Positions 9,241-17,438 are shown, counted from the stretch's first letter. The stretch is DNA of 64,000 bases from CAYYNP01 sp964472545 (GCA_964472545.1 CAYYNP010000004.1:1-64000); one strand, 5' to 3'. Numbers and translations: made by a program. The notes: generated by a model from the letters alone, not told the origin.

Positions 9241-9369
9241 ATAGTAGCCGTCTCGCTCCGCGAGACGAAGCCGCGGCTGAGACGGTTACAACCAGGTACA
9301 TGCTCGTCTCGCGGAGCGGACGGTTACTGCAACAAACGGGCTCGTCTCGCGGAGCGAGACGGCTACTAT
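9241..9369. repeat. Palindromic repeat cluster, family C (GTAGCCGTCTCGCTCCGCGAGACG)
   Basis: Three units occur: a forward hairpin at 9244-9267, an inverted unit around 9304-9324, and a full inverted unit at 9342-9369. Each holds the core TCTCGCTCCGCGAGA or its complement. Related copies lie at 27727-27787, 51121-51145 and 55790-55879. Confidence 0.9.
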
Positions 9370-9374
9370 CCAAG

Positions 9375-9656
9375 CTACTGGACCTTCTTGAAGAAAAACA
9401 CGGTCTTCACCGTGGTCCCCTCCCTCTCGATCGTCTCCACGTCGACCAACTCGTAGCCGTCGCGGCCGAGCTGATTGATCTGGCGGGAGACTTGCGGATT
9501 GCCGAACACTTTGCCGCCTTCGACCGGAAACGCCAAGTGCTGCCAGGTCGGTGCAGCGGCGGCCGGGGCTGGCGCGTCGTTCTGTGCCGGCAGGCCGGCG
9601 GCGAAGGCGATCCCGAGGCAGACGGCGATGGCGAGAACGATGGCGATCTTCTTCAT
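9375..9656 (-). CDS. Small secreted DUF4177-like protein
   Basis: The product has 93 residues and a GGAGAAC RBS. An N-terminal signal peptide (IAIVLAIAVCLGIAFA) precedes an Ala/Pro-rich linker. A ~45-residue domain with 'INQLGRDGYELVDVE' and 'TVFFFKKVQ' matches the small alpha/beta DUF4177 type ('LNxLGxxGWELV...FKR'). Function is unknown. The gene ends within six bases of the family C repeat cluster. Confidence 0.75.
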   Translation of the reverse strand: MKKIAIVLAIAVCLGIAFAAGLPAQNDAPAPAAAAPTWQHLAFPVEGGKVFGNPQVSRQINQLGRDGYELVDVETIEREGTTVKTVFFFKKVQ

Positions 9657-9724
9657 TGGGGTTCTCCAGATAGCGGGATTTGGACGTTGGTCATTCAGTT
9701 ACGTGGAGGGTGGCTGTTCGTAGA

Positions 9725-10918
9725 CTAGACCGCATACTGCGGAATCTTCATCAACTCGCCGTCTTTCAGCGCCGACTGATGCGACACGACACCGGCGACG
9801 GTCATGTTTAGCGCGGCGATGATATCGACCGAGGGCCGCCGGCTTTCGAGGATCGACGTCACGAATTCGTGGCCCAGGTGGCCGTGCGAACCGCCGTGCC
9901 CTCCGGCGCTCACGCCGGGCGGAAGCGGCGGCTTGTCGAGTTTCGGAAGGTTCTTCCCCTGGCCCTGGTAGTTCATGCCGCTCATCGAGCCCTTCTGCCC
10001 GCGCACCCGGCCCACCTCGCCGCCGTGGCCCGGTGTGTCCCAACTGACGCCCATCCGGGCCATGCCGCCTTCACTGGTCCGCAGCATGGCGATCTCGGTG
10101 CCGAAGGGGTTCTTGTAGACGTTGTTCTGAGGCTGTAGCCGTTCGAGGATGCTGGGCATGCCCATGCACGATACCTCGGTGAAGCTGCCGCCGGTTACGC
10201 CCACGTAGTACGCGTTCGAATGCGTGGGGTACCATTGCGGCGGCAGGCCCACTCGCCAATCTTTGTACGAGGGGATCGACGATACGGCGTAGTGGTAATA
10301 CTCCCCCTCGCTATAGACCAGCTTGCCGAAGCCGCCGGCGCGATAGATCGTGCGCATCGCGTGCACGTCGTTGTGGTAGCAGGAGGTCTCGAAGAGCATG
10401 TAGTTTTTGCCCGAGGTCTTCACGGCCTCGAGCAGTTGGTCGGCCTCTTCCAGCGAGCCGAACACGGCCGGCACCGCACTGGCCACGTGTTTTCCGTGGC
10501 GGAGCACGTCGACCGCGTGGCGGCAATGGCTTGGTGCGTCGGTGGCCAGGAAGATGGCCTCGATCGTGTCGTCCTCGACCATCTTCTCGAGCGACGGGTA
10601 CGTCTGCTTGCACTTGCAGACTTCGGCCAGCGCCGCACAACGGTCGGGAAACAGATCGCTAACGGCCACCAACTCGACGTTGGGGTGATGTTGCAATGAG
10701 AAGGCCGCCCCGAACCGGCAGACGCCGTAGCCGACGATTCCCATGCGGATCTTCCGATCGGAAACCGGTTGCCACGCGCCGGCCAGCTTTGCGTCGGGGC
10801 CTTCCTCGAAGCCCTGGATCGGCGGCTCGCCGGACTGGGCCGCCGAGGTCATACCCAACGCGGCCGCGCCGAGGCCGGCAGTTTTCAGGAACGAACGTCG
10901 CGAGGTCGGTTCGTGCAT
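9725..10918 (-). CDS. Tat-exported Gfo/Idh/MocA family protein with atypical catalytic region
   Basis: The product has 397 residues. The Tat signal 'SRRSFLKTAGLGAAALG' starts at residue ~6. An N-terminal Rossmann fold is visible (MGIVGYGVCRFG, then a 'VELVAVSDLF' strand). In most relatives the second block reads 'GKHVxxEKP' with a catalytic Lys; here it is 'GKHVASAVPAVFG', so the Lys is absent and the motif recalls GH109-like or non-oxidoreductase members. Residue contexts 'YHYAVSSIPSYKDWR' and 'HGGSHGHLGHEF' are typical of planctomycete paralogues. NAD-dependent glycosidase or dehydrogenase chemistry is possible but not demonstrable. Confidence 0.85.
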   Translation of the reverse strand: MHEPTSRRSFLKTAGLGAAALGMTSAAQSGEPPIQGFEEGPDAKLAGAWQPVSDRKIRMGIVGYGVCRFGAAFSLQHHPNVELVAVSDLFPDRCAALAEVCKCKQTYPSLEKMVEDDTIEAIFLATDAPSHCRHAVDVLRHGKHVASAVPAVFGSLEEADQLLEAVKTSGKNYMLFETSCYHNDVHAMRTIYRAGGFGKLVYSEGEYYHYAVSSIPSYKDWRVGLPPQWYPTHSNAYYVGVTGGSFTEVSCMGMPSILERLQPQNNVYKNPFGTEIAMLRTSEGGMARMGVSWDTPGHGGEVGRVRGQKGSMSGMNYQGQGKNLPKLDKPPLPPGVSAGGHGGSHGHLGHEFVTSILESRRPSVDIIAALNMTVAGVVSHQSALKDGELMKIPQYAV

Positions 10919-11000
10919 GGCGGAGTCTCCGGGAAGTTGTTCACAATCGCAACGTCCTCTGCGCAAGCGTGACCGGGCCGCCACCGCTCGGAAAGGGGGC

Positions 11001-11068
11001 TCGGAAAGGGGACAGGTACATTCTGTTCGAAGCACCCGTCGGGCCGTTCCGGCGGATGTACCTGCCCT
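11001..11068. repeat. Palindromic repeat, family F (GGGGACAGGTACATT...)
   Basis: A ~68-bp element reads GGGGACAGGTACATTCTG, a GC-rich middle (CGAAGCACCCGTCGGGCCG), then a diverged complement ending in ATGTACCTGCCC. It is the decayed sibling of the perfect copy inside the YfhO-like gene at 12571-12647. Confidence 0.85.
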
Positions 11069-11127
11069 GCGCTCACCCAATCCAATATAGAGAGCCCCCC
11101 GCGCCGAAGCAAGCAAACCTCCGGCTG

Positions 11128-13845
11128 CTAGACCGGCAATAGCGCATCCTTGGGCAACGGCGATCGGCTGCGCCGGGATCTCACCACCCGCCGCACTCCC
11201 CACACGACCGCCGCCAGCCACGCGGGCAGGCTGACGGCCGCCCCGAGAATCAGGCTCGTGGGGCGGAAACGATAGACCAAGTGATGGTTCCCGGCCGGTA
11301 AGGGGGTGCCTCGCAAGACGCCGTACGTGCGGAGGATCGGCAGGCTCTTCGCGGCCTGGCCGTCGGTGGCCGCTTCGAGCTTCCAGCCCGGGTAGATCTG
11401 ATCGGCCAGTATCAGCACGCCCGGCTGCGAAAGCTCCACCTCGACATCCACGCGCAACGGATCGTAGTGCATCACGCGGCACGAGCCGCCTAGCGTTTTC
11501 GGGCCGTCGATCCACCCCCGGGGCGGCGGCTGCGGATTGCGCCAGAGGGTCACGTCTTCGACGTCCAGCGGCACTTGCCGCAAGCCGGTGAGTGGATACC
11601 CGCCGGGCCAGATCACGTAATCGGCAAACGCCGCCCGCTCTTCCGGCCAGAGGGCCGCGTAGTCGTCGGGCGTCATCGCGCCGATGACCTCCGTCAGCCC
11701 GATCTGCTCGGTGAGGTTGTACTTCGGCCAGAGCGAGTCGACGTCCCAGCGCATCGCCTCGGACGTCCGCCCGGGCGAATCGCTTTGGCTAAACGCCGGG
11801 GGCATCCAGATCTCGTGGCGATACGCTCGCAACGGCGGGGCATTCGCCGCCCGAGGCCCCGTGGCGGCCGCGTCGTCTGCCTCCATCGCGACGGCCAACT
11901 TCGACCGCTCTTCCCATTGGCTCTGCGGGGCACAGGGGACCATCCAACGGTTGGCCAGTCCCAGGTCGACGGCCGTAAGCACCAACAATACCACAGCGAG
12001 AGTCTGCTTCGTCGGCGCAAGACGGCCGTTTTTCTTCTCCGAAGGCGTTCGCGTGAGCCACCAAAACAGCCCGCAAAGAAGGGCCGTTTGCACAAACGCC
12101 CAAAGCACGTCGTTGGCGGCACCGGCCGTGTCGAGCGGGCCGAAGAGGGCGTCGGGGCGTGTGCCGCCGAGCCAACTGTGCCAGTAAGGCCCCGTGGCAA
12201 TTGCGGCAATGGCAATCGCGCCACCGAGACTCAACACGGCGACGCACAGCAGCACGCGCCGCAAGCGAACCGCACGCCCGTCGAGCAGGCCGTCGAAGCC
12301 CCGGGCCGCCAGCAGACTCAGCCCCAACGCCGCCACCACCAGCAGCTTGGCCGGGTAGCGGAAGTAGGCGTAGCCGGGCAGCACCACGGTCATCAGCCAG
12401 TAGACGCCGCCGAACGGTCCGCCGACCGGGCCCCAGTGAGCCGGATCGCGGCCGGCGGCGATTTCGATTTCGTGGATCAGCAAGCCCGGGCCGTACCAGC
12501 CGAAGCTTGCCAACACAGTCAGAATCACGGTCCAGGAAAGCCAACGAACGCGTGCGGCGGTGTGGCGGCCGGAAAAAGGGGACAGGTACATTTTGTGCGA
12601 AGCACCCTTCGGGCCGTTCTGGCAAAATGTACCTGTCCCCTTTTTCCCCCACAGCCGCATCGTCGAAAGGGCCAACAGCAGCGGCAACACGCCCATGTAA
12701 AGCGAAGGCACCCATGTGCGACCTTCGGCGGGTATCGCGGAGAGCCAACGCCGGTGCGTGGGGAATTGACGCCCGGCAACGTTCGGCCAGAGATACTCGG
12801 CCACGCGCCACGGCCCGACGCTGAAATGGTAGGTGTGTTCCTGATGCGTATCGGCGTGCGACTTGGCACAGAGCAGATCGGCGAAGCTCTGCGACGACCG
12901 GCGGCCCGACTGCTTGGCAAACTCCATCGACGGCAGCACCTGGATCGCCGAGAGCACCAGCCCGGTCGCGGCAGCCAACGCCAACAACCTGAAGCGTGAG
13001 CGTCTTGCCCCCTCTCCCGCCGGGAGAGGGCTGGGGTGAGAGGGCGTTGTTGTAGACGCCGCCATCGACACATCGTTTGCGCCGCTGTGTCCGTTCGGCC
13101 CTTGATCCTTGTCTTTCTCATCAGGCGCGTCGTCGTTGCGGGGCGACGTTGGGCTGGATTGGGAAGATCTAAGCTGGCGCGCCCTCACCCTAACTCTCTC
13201 CCAAAGGGAGAGGGGACTGCTGTTGAACCACAGCCAAACGGCGTACAGCGCCGCCAGCACGCCGGCGTTGTAGGCCATCTGCGGATCGCCGCCGAGGACC
13301 ATCAGCGCCAGCACCAGCCCGAACAGCACGGCCCACTTCCGGCTCCGCCCGAGCAACATCCGATCGGCCGCCAGCAAGGCCGCCGGCAGCCAGGCGGCGC
13401 CGACGAGGAAGACGACGTTGCAGTGTTGAAACAGCACGTTGCCCGAGAAGGCGTACGACACGGCACACACGCCGCCCGCAGCCGCCGAAGCCCCAAAACG
13501 CCGGGCGAGCCGATAGGCAGTCCCAGCGGCCAGCAGCACGTGGCCCATGATGTAGAGCTTGTACGCCCAGGCGAAGCCGATCGGCAGCGCAAAGACCAGC
13601 TTGCCCGGGTAGAACACCGCGGCCGTCGGATCGGCCGCCAGCGGCACCCCCAGATTCTCATACGGATTCCAAAGCGGCAGCCGTCCCTGCCCCCACTCGC
13701 CGGCAACGAACTTCAACAGCGGGTAGTAGTAGTGTCCCGCGTCGCGAAACACAAACACGCCCGAGCCGAACAGCGCATCGGCGAAGAGCCAGGCGAAGAG
13801 CCCGGCGATCGAGCCGAGGACGAAGAGACGTTGCCGGCGTGTCAT
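11128..13845 (-). CDS. YfhO-like multi-span membrane protein with in-frame repeat insertions
   Basis: The product has 905 residues with about a dozen hydrophobic segments and a luminal-type C-terminal domain. The first loop after TM1 has 'FRDAGHYYYPLLKF' and 'PLWNPYENLGVPL', typical of YfhO/GT-C-like membrane proteins thought to handle lipid-linked sugars or glycosylation. Two stretches look foreign to the family. Bases 13011-13215 encode a Ser/Arg-rich hydrophilic loop flanked by repeats. Bases 12571-12647 are a perfect palindrome encoding 'KKGTGTFCQNGPKGASHK'. Both keep the frame open. The ATG overlaps the stop of the upstream TPR gene by four bases (ATGA), so the two are probably translationally coupled. 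Confidence 0.8.
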   Translation of the reverse strand: MTRRQRLFVLGSIAGLFAWLFADALFGSGVFVFRDAGHYYYPLLKFVAGEWGQGRLPLWNPYENLGVPLAADPTAAVFYPGKLVFALPIGFAWAYKLYIMGHVLLAAGTAYRLARRFGASAAAGGVCAVSYAFSGNVLFQHCNVVFLVGAAWLPAALLAADRMLLGRSRKWAVLFGLVLALMVLGGDPQMAYNAGVLAALYAVWLWFNSSPLSLWERVRVRARQLRSSQSSPTSPRNDDAPDEKDKDQGPNGHSGANDVSMAASTTTPSHPSPLPAGEGARRSRFRLLALAAATGLVLSAIQVLPSMEFAKQSGRRSSQSFADLLCAKSHADTHQEHTYHFSVGPWRVAEYLWPNVAGRQFPTHRRWLSAIPAEGRTWVPSLYMGVLPLLLALSTMRLWGKKGTGTFCQNGPKGASHKMYLSPFSGRHTAARVRWLSWTVILTVLASFGWYGPGLLIHEIEIAAGRDPAHWGPVGGPFGGVYWLMTVVLPGYAYFRYPAKLLVVAALGLSLLAARGFDGLLDGRAVRLRRVLLCVAVLSLGGAIAIAAIATGPYWHSWLGGTRPDALFGPLDTAGAANDVLWAFVQTALLCGLFWWLTRTPSEKKNGRLAPTKQTLAVVLLVLTAVDLGLANRWMVPCAPQSQWEERSKLAVAMEADDAAATGPRAANAPPLRAYRHEIWMPPAFSQSDSPGRTSEAMRWDVDSLWPKYNLTEQIGLTEVIGAMTPDDYAALWPEERAAFADYVIWPGGYPLTGLRQVPLDVEDVTLWRNPQPPPRGWIDGPKTLGGSCRVMHYDPLRVDVEVELSQPGVLILADQIYPGWKLEAATDGQAAKSLPILRTYGVLRGTPLPAGNHHLVYRFRPTSLILGAAVSLPAWLAAVVWGVRRVVRSRRSRSPLPKDALLPV
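12571..12647. repeat. Family F palindrome inside a coding region
   Basis: Arms 12571-12595 and 12623-12647 are perfect 25-bp inverted complements containing GGGGACAGGTACATTTTG. The middle AGCACCCTTCGGGCCGTTC matches the 11001-11068 copy. It lies fully inside the YfhO-like frame without breaking it. Its sequence type resembles REP elements mobilised by Y1 (RAYT) transposases; none is present in this window. Confidence 0.92.
13011..13215. repeat. Insertion bounded by CTCTCCC/GGGAGAG repeats inside a coding region (family G)
   Basis: A unit CCCTCTCCCGCCGGGAGAGG (13011 onwards) and a facing relative CTCTCCCAAAGGGAGAGG (13196-13215) bound ~130 bases of low-complexity coding sequence in the YfhO-like gene. 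Each end is also an individual hairpin followed by CTGGGGTGAGAGG or its complement. Confidence 0.8.
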
Positions 13846-15287
13846 GGTGCGTCGATTTCGATCTGGCCGAGTTCATCTTCCGCCAGTTCCGGGTCCAGCC
13901 GAAAGGCCTCGCGGCGGTCTTGCAGTGCCTTGTCGTAGTGCCCCAGTTGTTCGTAAATACGGCTTCGTTCCACGTAGATCTCGGCTCGCTGTGTCGCGAA
14001 GAAGGCGGCCTCGCTGAGGTCGGCCGCTGCGCGCTGCAAGTCACCCTGCTTAGCCACGGCCCGACCTCGCCAATAGTAGGCGTTCCACCGATGGTAAGCG
14101 CGTCCGTCCCATTTCTCTTTCTCGACAACATGGCCGAAATCGTCAACGGCCAGCGCGTATTGTCCCAGCCCGAAGAAGGCACGCCCCCGTGCCCGATAGG
14201 AATCCATCTCCTCCGGCGCAAGTTGCACGGCCTGCTGGCCGTCGGCCAATCCCTCGACGTATCTGCCCGCTTCGCAGTATGCCAGGCAGCGCTGTTGATA
14301 CGCCTCCGAGTCGTTCGGGCTGCGTCGGATCGCCTCGGAGAATCGGTCGACGGCGGCCGCATAATCGCCGTTGGCCGCCGCCAGACAACCTCCGGTGAAG
14401 AAGCCGTCGGCGGTTCGGGCACGTGTCGCGGCGGCGTGTTTCGGGCGTGTCCGAGCCTTGCCGTGACGCGGTCGATCGTCGGCACTCTCGGGCGTCCCGC
14501 GGGCCGGCGGGCACGGACTCAAGACCTCCGGGTGCAGAGGATCGAGCCGCGTGTAGGTCGAATCGCCCGTACGGCCAAGGAACGCCATGCCACGGCGCAG
14601 CCGCGCCCGCACGTCCAGCTTCAGCGACTTTCGCCAACGCGGCTTGGCCTCTCCACGCACCCATGCGAACAGTGCCAACGCATAGCCGAACATCGGCGAG
14701 GAGAGATATCCCCCGCCAACGGTGTACCGGCGTCGACGAAGTCCGTAGAAGGAGGTCCTGCTGCGCACGGTCGAGTTTGCCGTCAGCACGCCCAACCCCA
14801 AGAACACGGTGAGCAGATCGGCCAGCAGTTCGTCTTCGTTGGAGGCCGGGACATTCTCGCGAGCATCCGGTAGACGCCGGCCGAGCAAGTAGTCGTACGC
14901 CAGTTCATGGACGAGCGTGGCCGTGACGATGACCGGGGCCGGCAGCGTTGATGCATCCAGCCACACGGTGGTCTTGTCCTCCTGGTCGGCATAGGACCCC
15001 AGCGCCCGAGATTCTTCGTGAACGACAGCCGCTCTTTCGGTGTAGAGTTCAAGCTCGTAGGGTGCCGGATCGACGTGCATGTAGCCACAAAGCCGCTTCA
15101 GGAGAAGCCGCGCCGCGTTACCGGTGCCGTCGTACGGGTCTGGAAAGAACGTGTCGTTCGGCAATACGACCGGCGCGTTCAGAATCCGCTCCCACCCGAA
15201 CTCGTGCGTCAGCCAGGCCATTCGCCGTTCGATCCAGAGCTTCGTCGGCTCGTCGACGGGGCACTTTGGCCTGAACCATCCGGACAT
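13842..15287 (-). CDS. TPR-repeat protein with degenerate HExxH-like helix
   Basis: The product has 481 residues and no signal peptide. The N-terminal ~230 residues contain 'VTATLVHELAYDYLLGRR', which has the His-Glu of a zincin helix but a Tyr instead of the second His, so metal catalysis is doubtful. Residues ~290-465 hold at least four tetratricopeptide repeats ('GDYAAAVDRFSEAIRRSPND', 'YVEGLADGQQAVQLAP', 'LGHYDKALQDRREAFRLDP'), usually a protein-interaction scaffold. It overlaps the YfhO-like gene by four bases. AGGTGGG precedes the ATG at 15287. A role in assembling or regulating the membrane partner is inferred only from coupling. Confidence 0.8.
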   Translation of the reverse strand: MSGWFRPKCPVDEPTKLWIERRMAWLTHEFGWERILNAPVVLPNDTFFPDPYDGTGNAARLLLKRLCGYMHVDPAPYELELYTERAAVVHEESRALGSYADQEDKTTVWLDASTLPAPVIVTATLVHELAYDYLLGRRLPDARENVPASNEDELLADLLTVFLGLGVLTANSTVRSRTSFYGLRRRRYTVGGGYLSSPMFGYALALFAWVRGEAKPRWRKSLKLDVRARLRRGMAFLGRTGDSTYTRLDPLHPEVLSPCPPARGTPESADDRPRHGKARTRPKHAAATRARTADGFFTGGCLAAANGDYAAAVDRFSEAIRRSPNDSEAYQQRCLAYCEAGRYVEGLADGQQAVQLAPEEMDSYRARGRAFFGLGQYALAVDDFGHVVEKEKWDGRAYHRWNAYYWRGRAVAKQGDLQRAAADLSEAAFFATQRAEIYVERSRIYEQLGHYDKALQDRREAFRLDPELAEDELGQIEIDAP

Positions 15288-15403
15288 CGGCCCACCTGGG
15301 TCGGGGGAGACGCGGGGCTTGCGATTGATAGTTCCAGTCTACTCAAGACCGGGGGGGCTTGCCAGCGTGGGGAAATCCTGTCACGACGCTCCAGTAAGGA
15401 CGC

Positions 15404-15480
15404 GTGTGCCACTGCTTCGCAGAAGCAGTGCTTTCTCCAAGGCACAGCGACGGCACTGCTTCTGCGAAGCAGTGGCACAC
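15404..15480. repeat. Palindromic repeat, family D (GTGCCACTGCTTCGCAGAAGCAGTG)
   Basis: Arms 15404-15430 and 15454-15480 are perfect 27-bp inverted complements, and each arm contains its own CTGCTTCGCAGAAGCAG hairpin. It lies between atpC and the TPR gene. A diverged copy is at 25275-25351. Confidence 0.92.
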
Positions 15481-15512
15481 CCGACTATTGGGATCCGGCG
15501 TCCGTCAACGAG

Positions 15513-15911
15513 CTACTCCGTCCGCCGTGCCACCCGCAACTGCGCCCGCGTCTTGGCCACTGCCGCGTCGCGAGTGGAGATGAGTTGCTCGGTGTTGGCC
15601 GGCTGGGTGCGGGCCGTTTCGAGTTGCTCGGCCAACACGGCCTCGTCGAGTTCCGACGCGGGGACCGCCCGTTGCGTCAAGAGCGTGACCACGTCGCCCA
15701 TCACCTCGACGAATCCGCCCTCGATGTAGTAGCGGTCGGTGCCGGTGGGGCGGTTGATCCGCATCTCGCCGCTGCCGAGCCGGCCGATCATCGGCGTGTG
15801 GCCCGGGGCGATGCCGATCTCGCCGTCGAAGAGCGTCAACGCCACGAAATCGGCCGACTCGTCGTAGACGGTCGTTTCGGGCGTGACCACGGTGCATTGG
15901 AGTGCGGGCAT
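15513..15911 (-). CDS. atpC: F1Fo ATP synthase epsilon subunit
   Basis: The product has 132 residues, a normal length. The N-terminal beta-sandwich is recognisable ('CTVVTPETTVYDESADFVAL', 'DGEIGIAPGHTPMIGRLG'), followed by the C-terminal helical hairpin. It is the central-stalk subunit that links gamma to the c-ring and can inhibit ATP hydrolysis. It is the last gene of the atp operon, 54 bases after atpD. The ATG at 15911 has no Shine-Dalgarno; it is preceded by a pyrimidine-rich ACTCCTAACTCCC leader shared with several other genes here. Confidence 0.96.
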   Translation of the reverse strand: MPALQCTVVTPETTVYDESADFVALTLFDGEIGIAPGHTPMIGRLGSGEMRINRPTGTDRYYIEGGFVEVMGDVVTLLTQRAVPASELDEAVLAEQLETARTQPANTEQLISTRDAAVAKTRAQLRVARRTE

Positions 15912-15958
15912 GACGCGGTGGGAGTTAGGAGTCGGGGGTTAGGAGTTGGGAGTGAAGA
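15912..15958 (-). promoter_or_regulatory. Pyrimidine-rich, SD-less leader of atpC
   Basis: On the minus strand the spacer reads as tandem variants of CCAACTCCTAAC and ACTCCTAACTCCC directly before the ATG. Similar leaders precede atpG, ribF and the nrnA-like gene. Whether they act in translation or are a spacer repeat is unknown. Confidence 0.45.
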
Positions 15959-15965
15959 GTTCCGG

Positions 15966-17438
15966 TTACTTGGCTTCGAGTTCCATTTTCTTGGCTTGCT
16001 CTTCGGCTTGCTCGATGGCACCGACGTACATGAAGGCTTGCTCGGGCAGGTGGTCCCACTTGCCGTCGGCGATCTCCTCGAAGCTGCGGATGGTGTCGTC
16101 GATCGGGGTGATTTCGCCGGGCTTGCCGGTGAAAACTTCGGCCACCAAAAACGGCTGCGAAAGGAACCGCTCCATACGCCGGGCACGATGCACGGTGAGC
16201 TTGTCCTCTTCGCTGAGTTCGTCGACGCCGAGGATGGCGATGATGTCTTGCAGCTCGCGATACCGCTGCAAGGTCATCTGCACCCGCCGGGCGATCGTGT
16301 AGTGGCGCTCCCCGACGTATTGCGGGTCGAGCACGCGGCTGGACGAGGCCAGCGGATCGACCGCCGGGTAGATGCCCTTCTCGGTAATTGACCGTTCCAA
16401 GTAGACAAACGCATCGAGCTGTCCGAAGGCCGTGGCCGGAGCGGGGTCGGTCGGGTCGTCGGCCGGCACGTAAACCGCCTGGACCGAGGTGATCGCCCCC
16501 TTGCTGGTCGAGGCGATCCGCTCCTGCAACTGGCCCATCTCGGTGCCCAAGGTCGGCTGATAGCCCACGGCCGACGGCATCCGCCCCAGCAAGGCTGACA
16601 CTTCGGCACCTGCCTGGGAGAAGCGGAAGATGTTGTCGATAAACAGCAGCACGTCGGCCCCGGTGTTGTCGCGAAAATACTCGGCCATCGTCAACGCCGA
16701 GAGGGCCACCCGCAAACGCGCACCCGGCGGCTCGTTCATCTGGCCGAAGACCATGCAGGTCTGCTCCATCACGTTGCGGCCGGTGTCGCCGATCTTGGCT
16801 TCCTGCATTTCCAGCCAAAGGTCGTTGCCCTCGCGTGTCCGCTCGCCGACGCCGGCAAAGACGGAGTATCCGCCGTGGGCACTGGCGATTCGAGCGATCA
16901 ACTCGGTGAGGATCACCGTCTTACCCAGCCCGGCACCCCCGAACAGTCCCGCCTTTCCGCCGCGGACGAACGGCGTCAGCAGGTCGATCACCTTGATGCC
17001 GGTCTCGAAGATTTCGGTCTTGGTCGAGAGGTCGGTCACCTCGGGCGAGTCGCGGTGGATTGGCCAACGGTCTTCGGCCTCGACCGGTCCGCGGCCGTCG
17101 ACCGGGTCGCCGATGAGGTTGAAGACGCGTCCTAAGGTTGCCTTGCCCACGGGCACGGTCACCGGGACGCCGGTGTCGACGCAGTCCATGCCGCGGATCA
17201 TGCCGTCGGTGCTCCCCAGGGCCACGCAGCGGACCCGGCCGCCGCCGAGGTGTTGCTGCACTTCGCCGGTGAGATCGAGCTTCACGCCCTTGTGCTCGCC
17301 GGCGATCTTCACGGCGTTGTAGATGGCCGGCAGCCGTTTTTCGGGAAACTCGGCGTCGAAGGTCGAGCCGATGATCTGGGTCACGCGGCCGACGTTGTTC
17401 GTGGCCGGTTCATTGGCGTTGGTTGCGGTTGTCGACAT
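15966..17438 (-). CDS. atpD: F1Fo ATP synthase beta subunit
   Basis: The product has 490 residues. It is the catalytic F1 subunit, with P-loop 'GGAGLGKTV', Walker B region 'GADVLLFIDNIFRF', the 'ALLGRMPSAVGYQPTL' segment and the C-terminal DELSE-type turn 'LGVDELSEEDKL' that interacts with gamma and epsilon. It hydrolyses or makes ATP at three sites around gamma. It lies 28 bases after atpG. An Asn/Ala-rich N-terminal extension (STTATNANEPATNN) precedes the usual 'GRVTQIIGSTFDAEF' start. The Shine-Dalgarno is weak. Confidence 0.98.
   Translation of the reverse strand: MSTTATNANEPATNNVGRVTQIIGSTFDAEFPEKRLPAIYNAVKIAGEHKGVKLDLTGEVQQHLGGGRVRCVALGSTDGMIRGMDCVDTGVPVTVPVGKATLGRVFNLIGDPVDGRGPVEAEDRWPIHRDSPEVTDLSTKTEIFETGIKVIDLLTPFVRGGKAGLFGGAGLGKTVILTELIARIASAHGGYSVFAGVGERTREGNDLWLEMQEAKIGDTGRNVMEQTCMVFGQMNEPPGARLRVALSALTMAEYFRDNTGADVLLFIDNIFRFSQAGAEVSALLGRMPSAVGYQPTLGTEMGQLQERIASTSKGAITSVQAVYVPADDPTDPAPATAFGQLDAFVYLERSITEKGIYPAVDPLASSSRVLDPQYVGERHYTIARRVQMTLQRYRELQDIIAILGVDELSEEDKLTVHRARRMERFLSQPFLVAEVFTGKPGEITPIDDTIRSFEEIADGKWDHLPEQAFMYVGAIEQAEEQAKKMELEAK

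Noticed and set aside
9241..9369. CRISPR array
   Set aside because: Units are palindromic, vary in length and orientation, and there are no equal-length unique spacers or cas genes.
15404..15480. Intrinsic terminator of the atp operon
   Set aside because: The hairpin is strong but lacks a U-tract and belongs to a dispersed repeat family.
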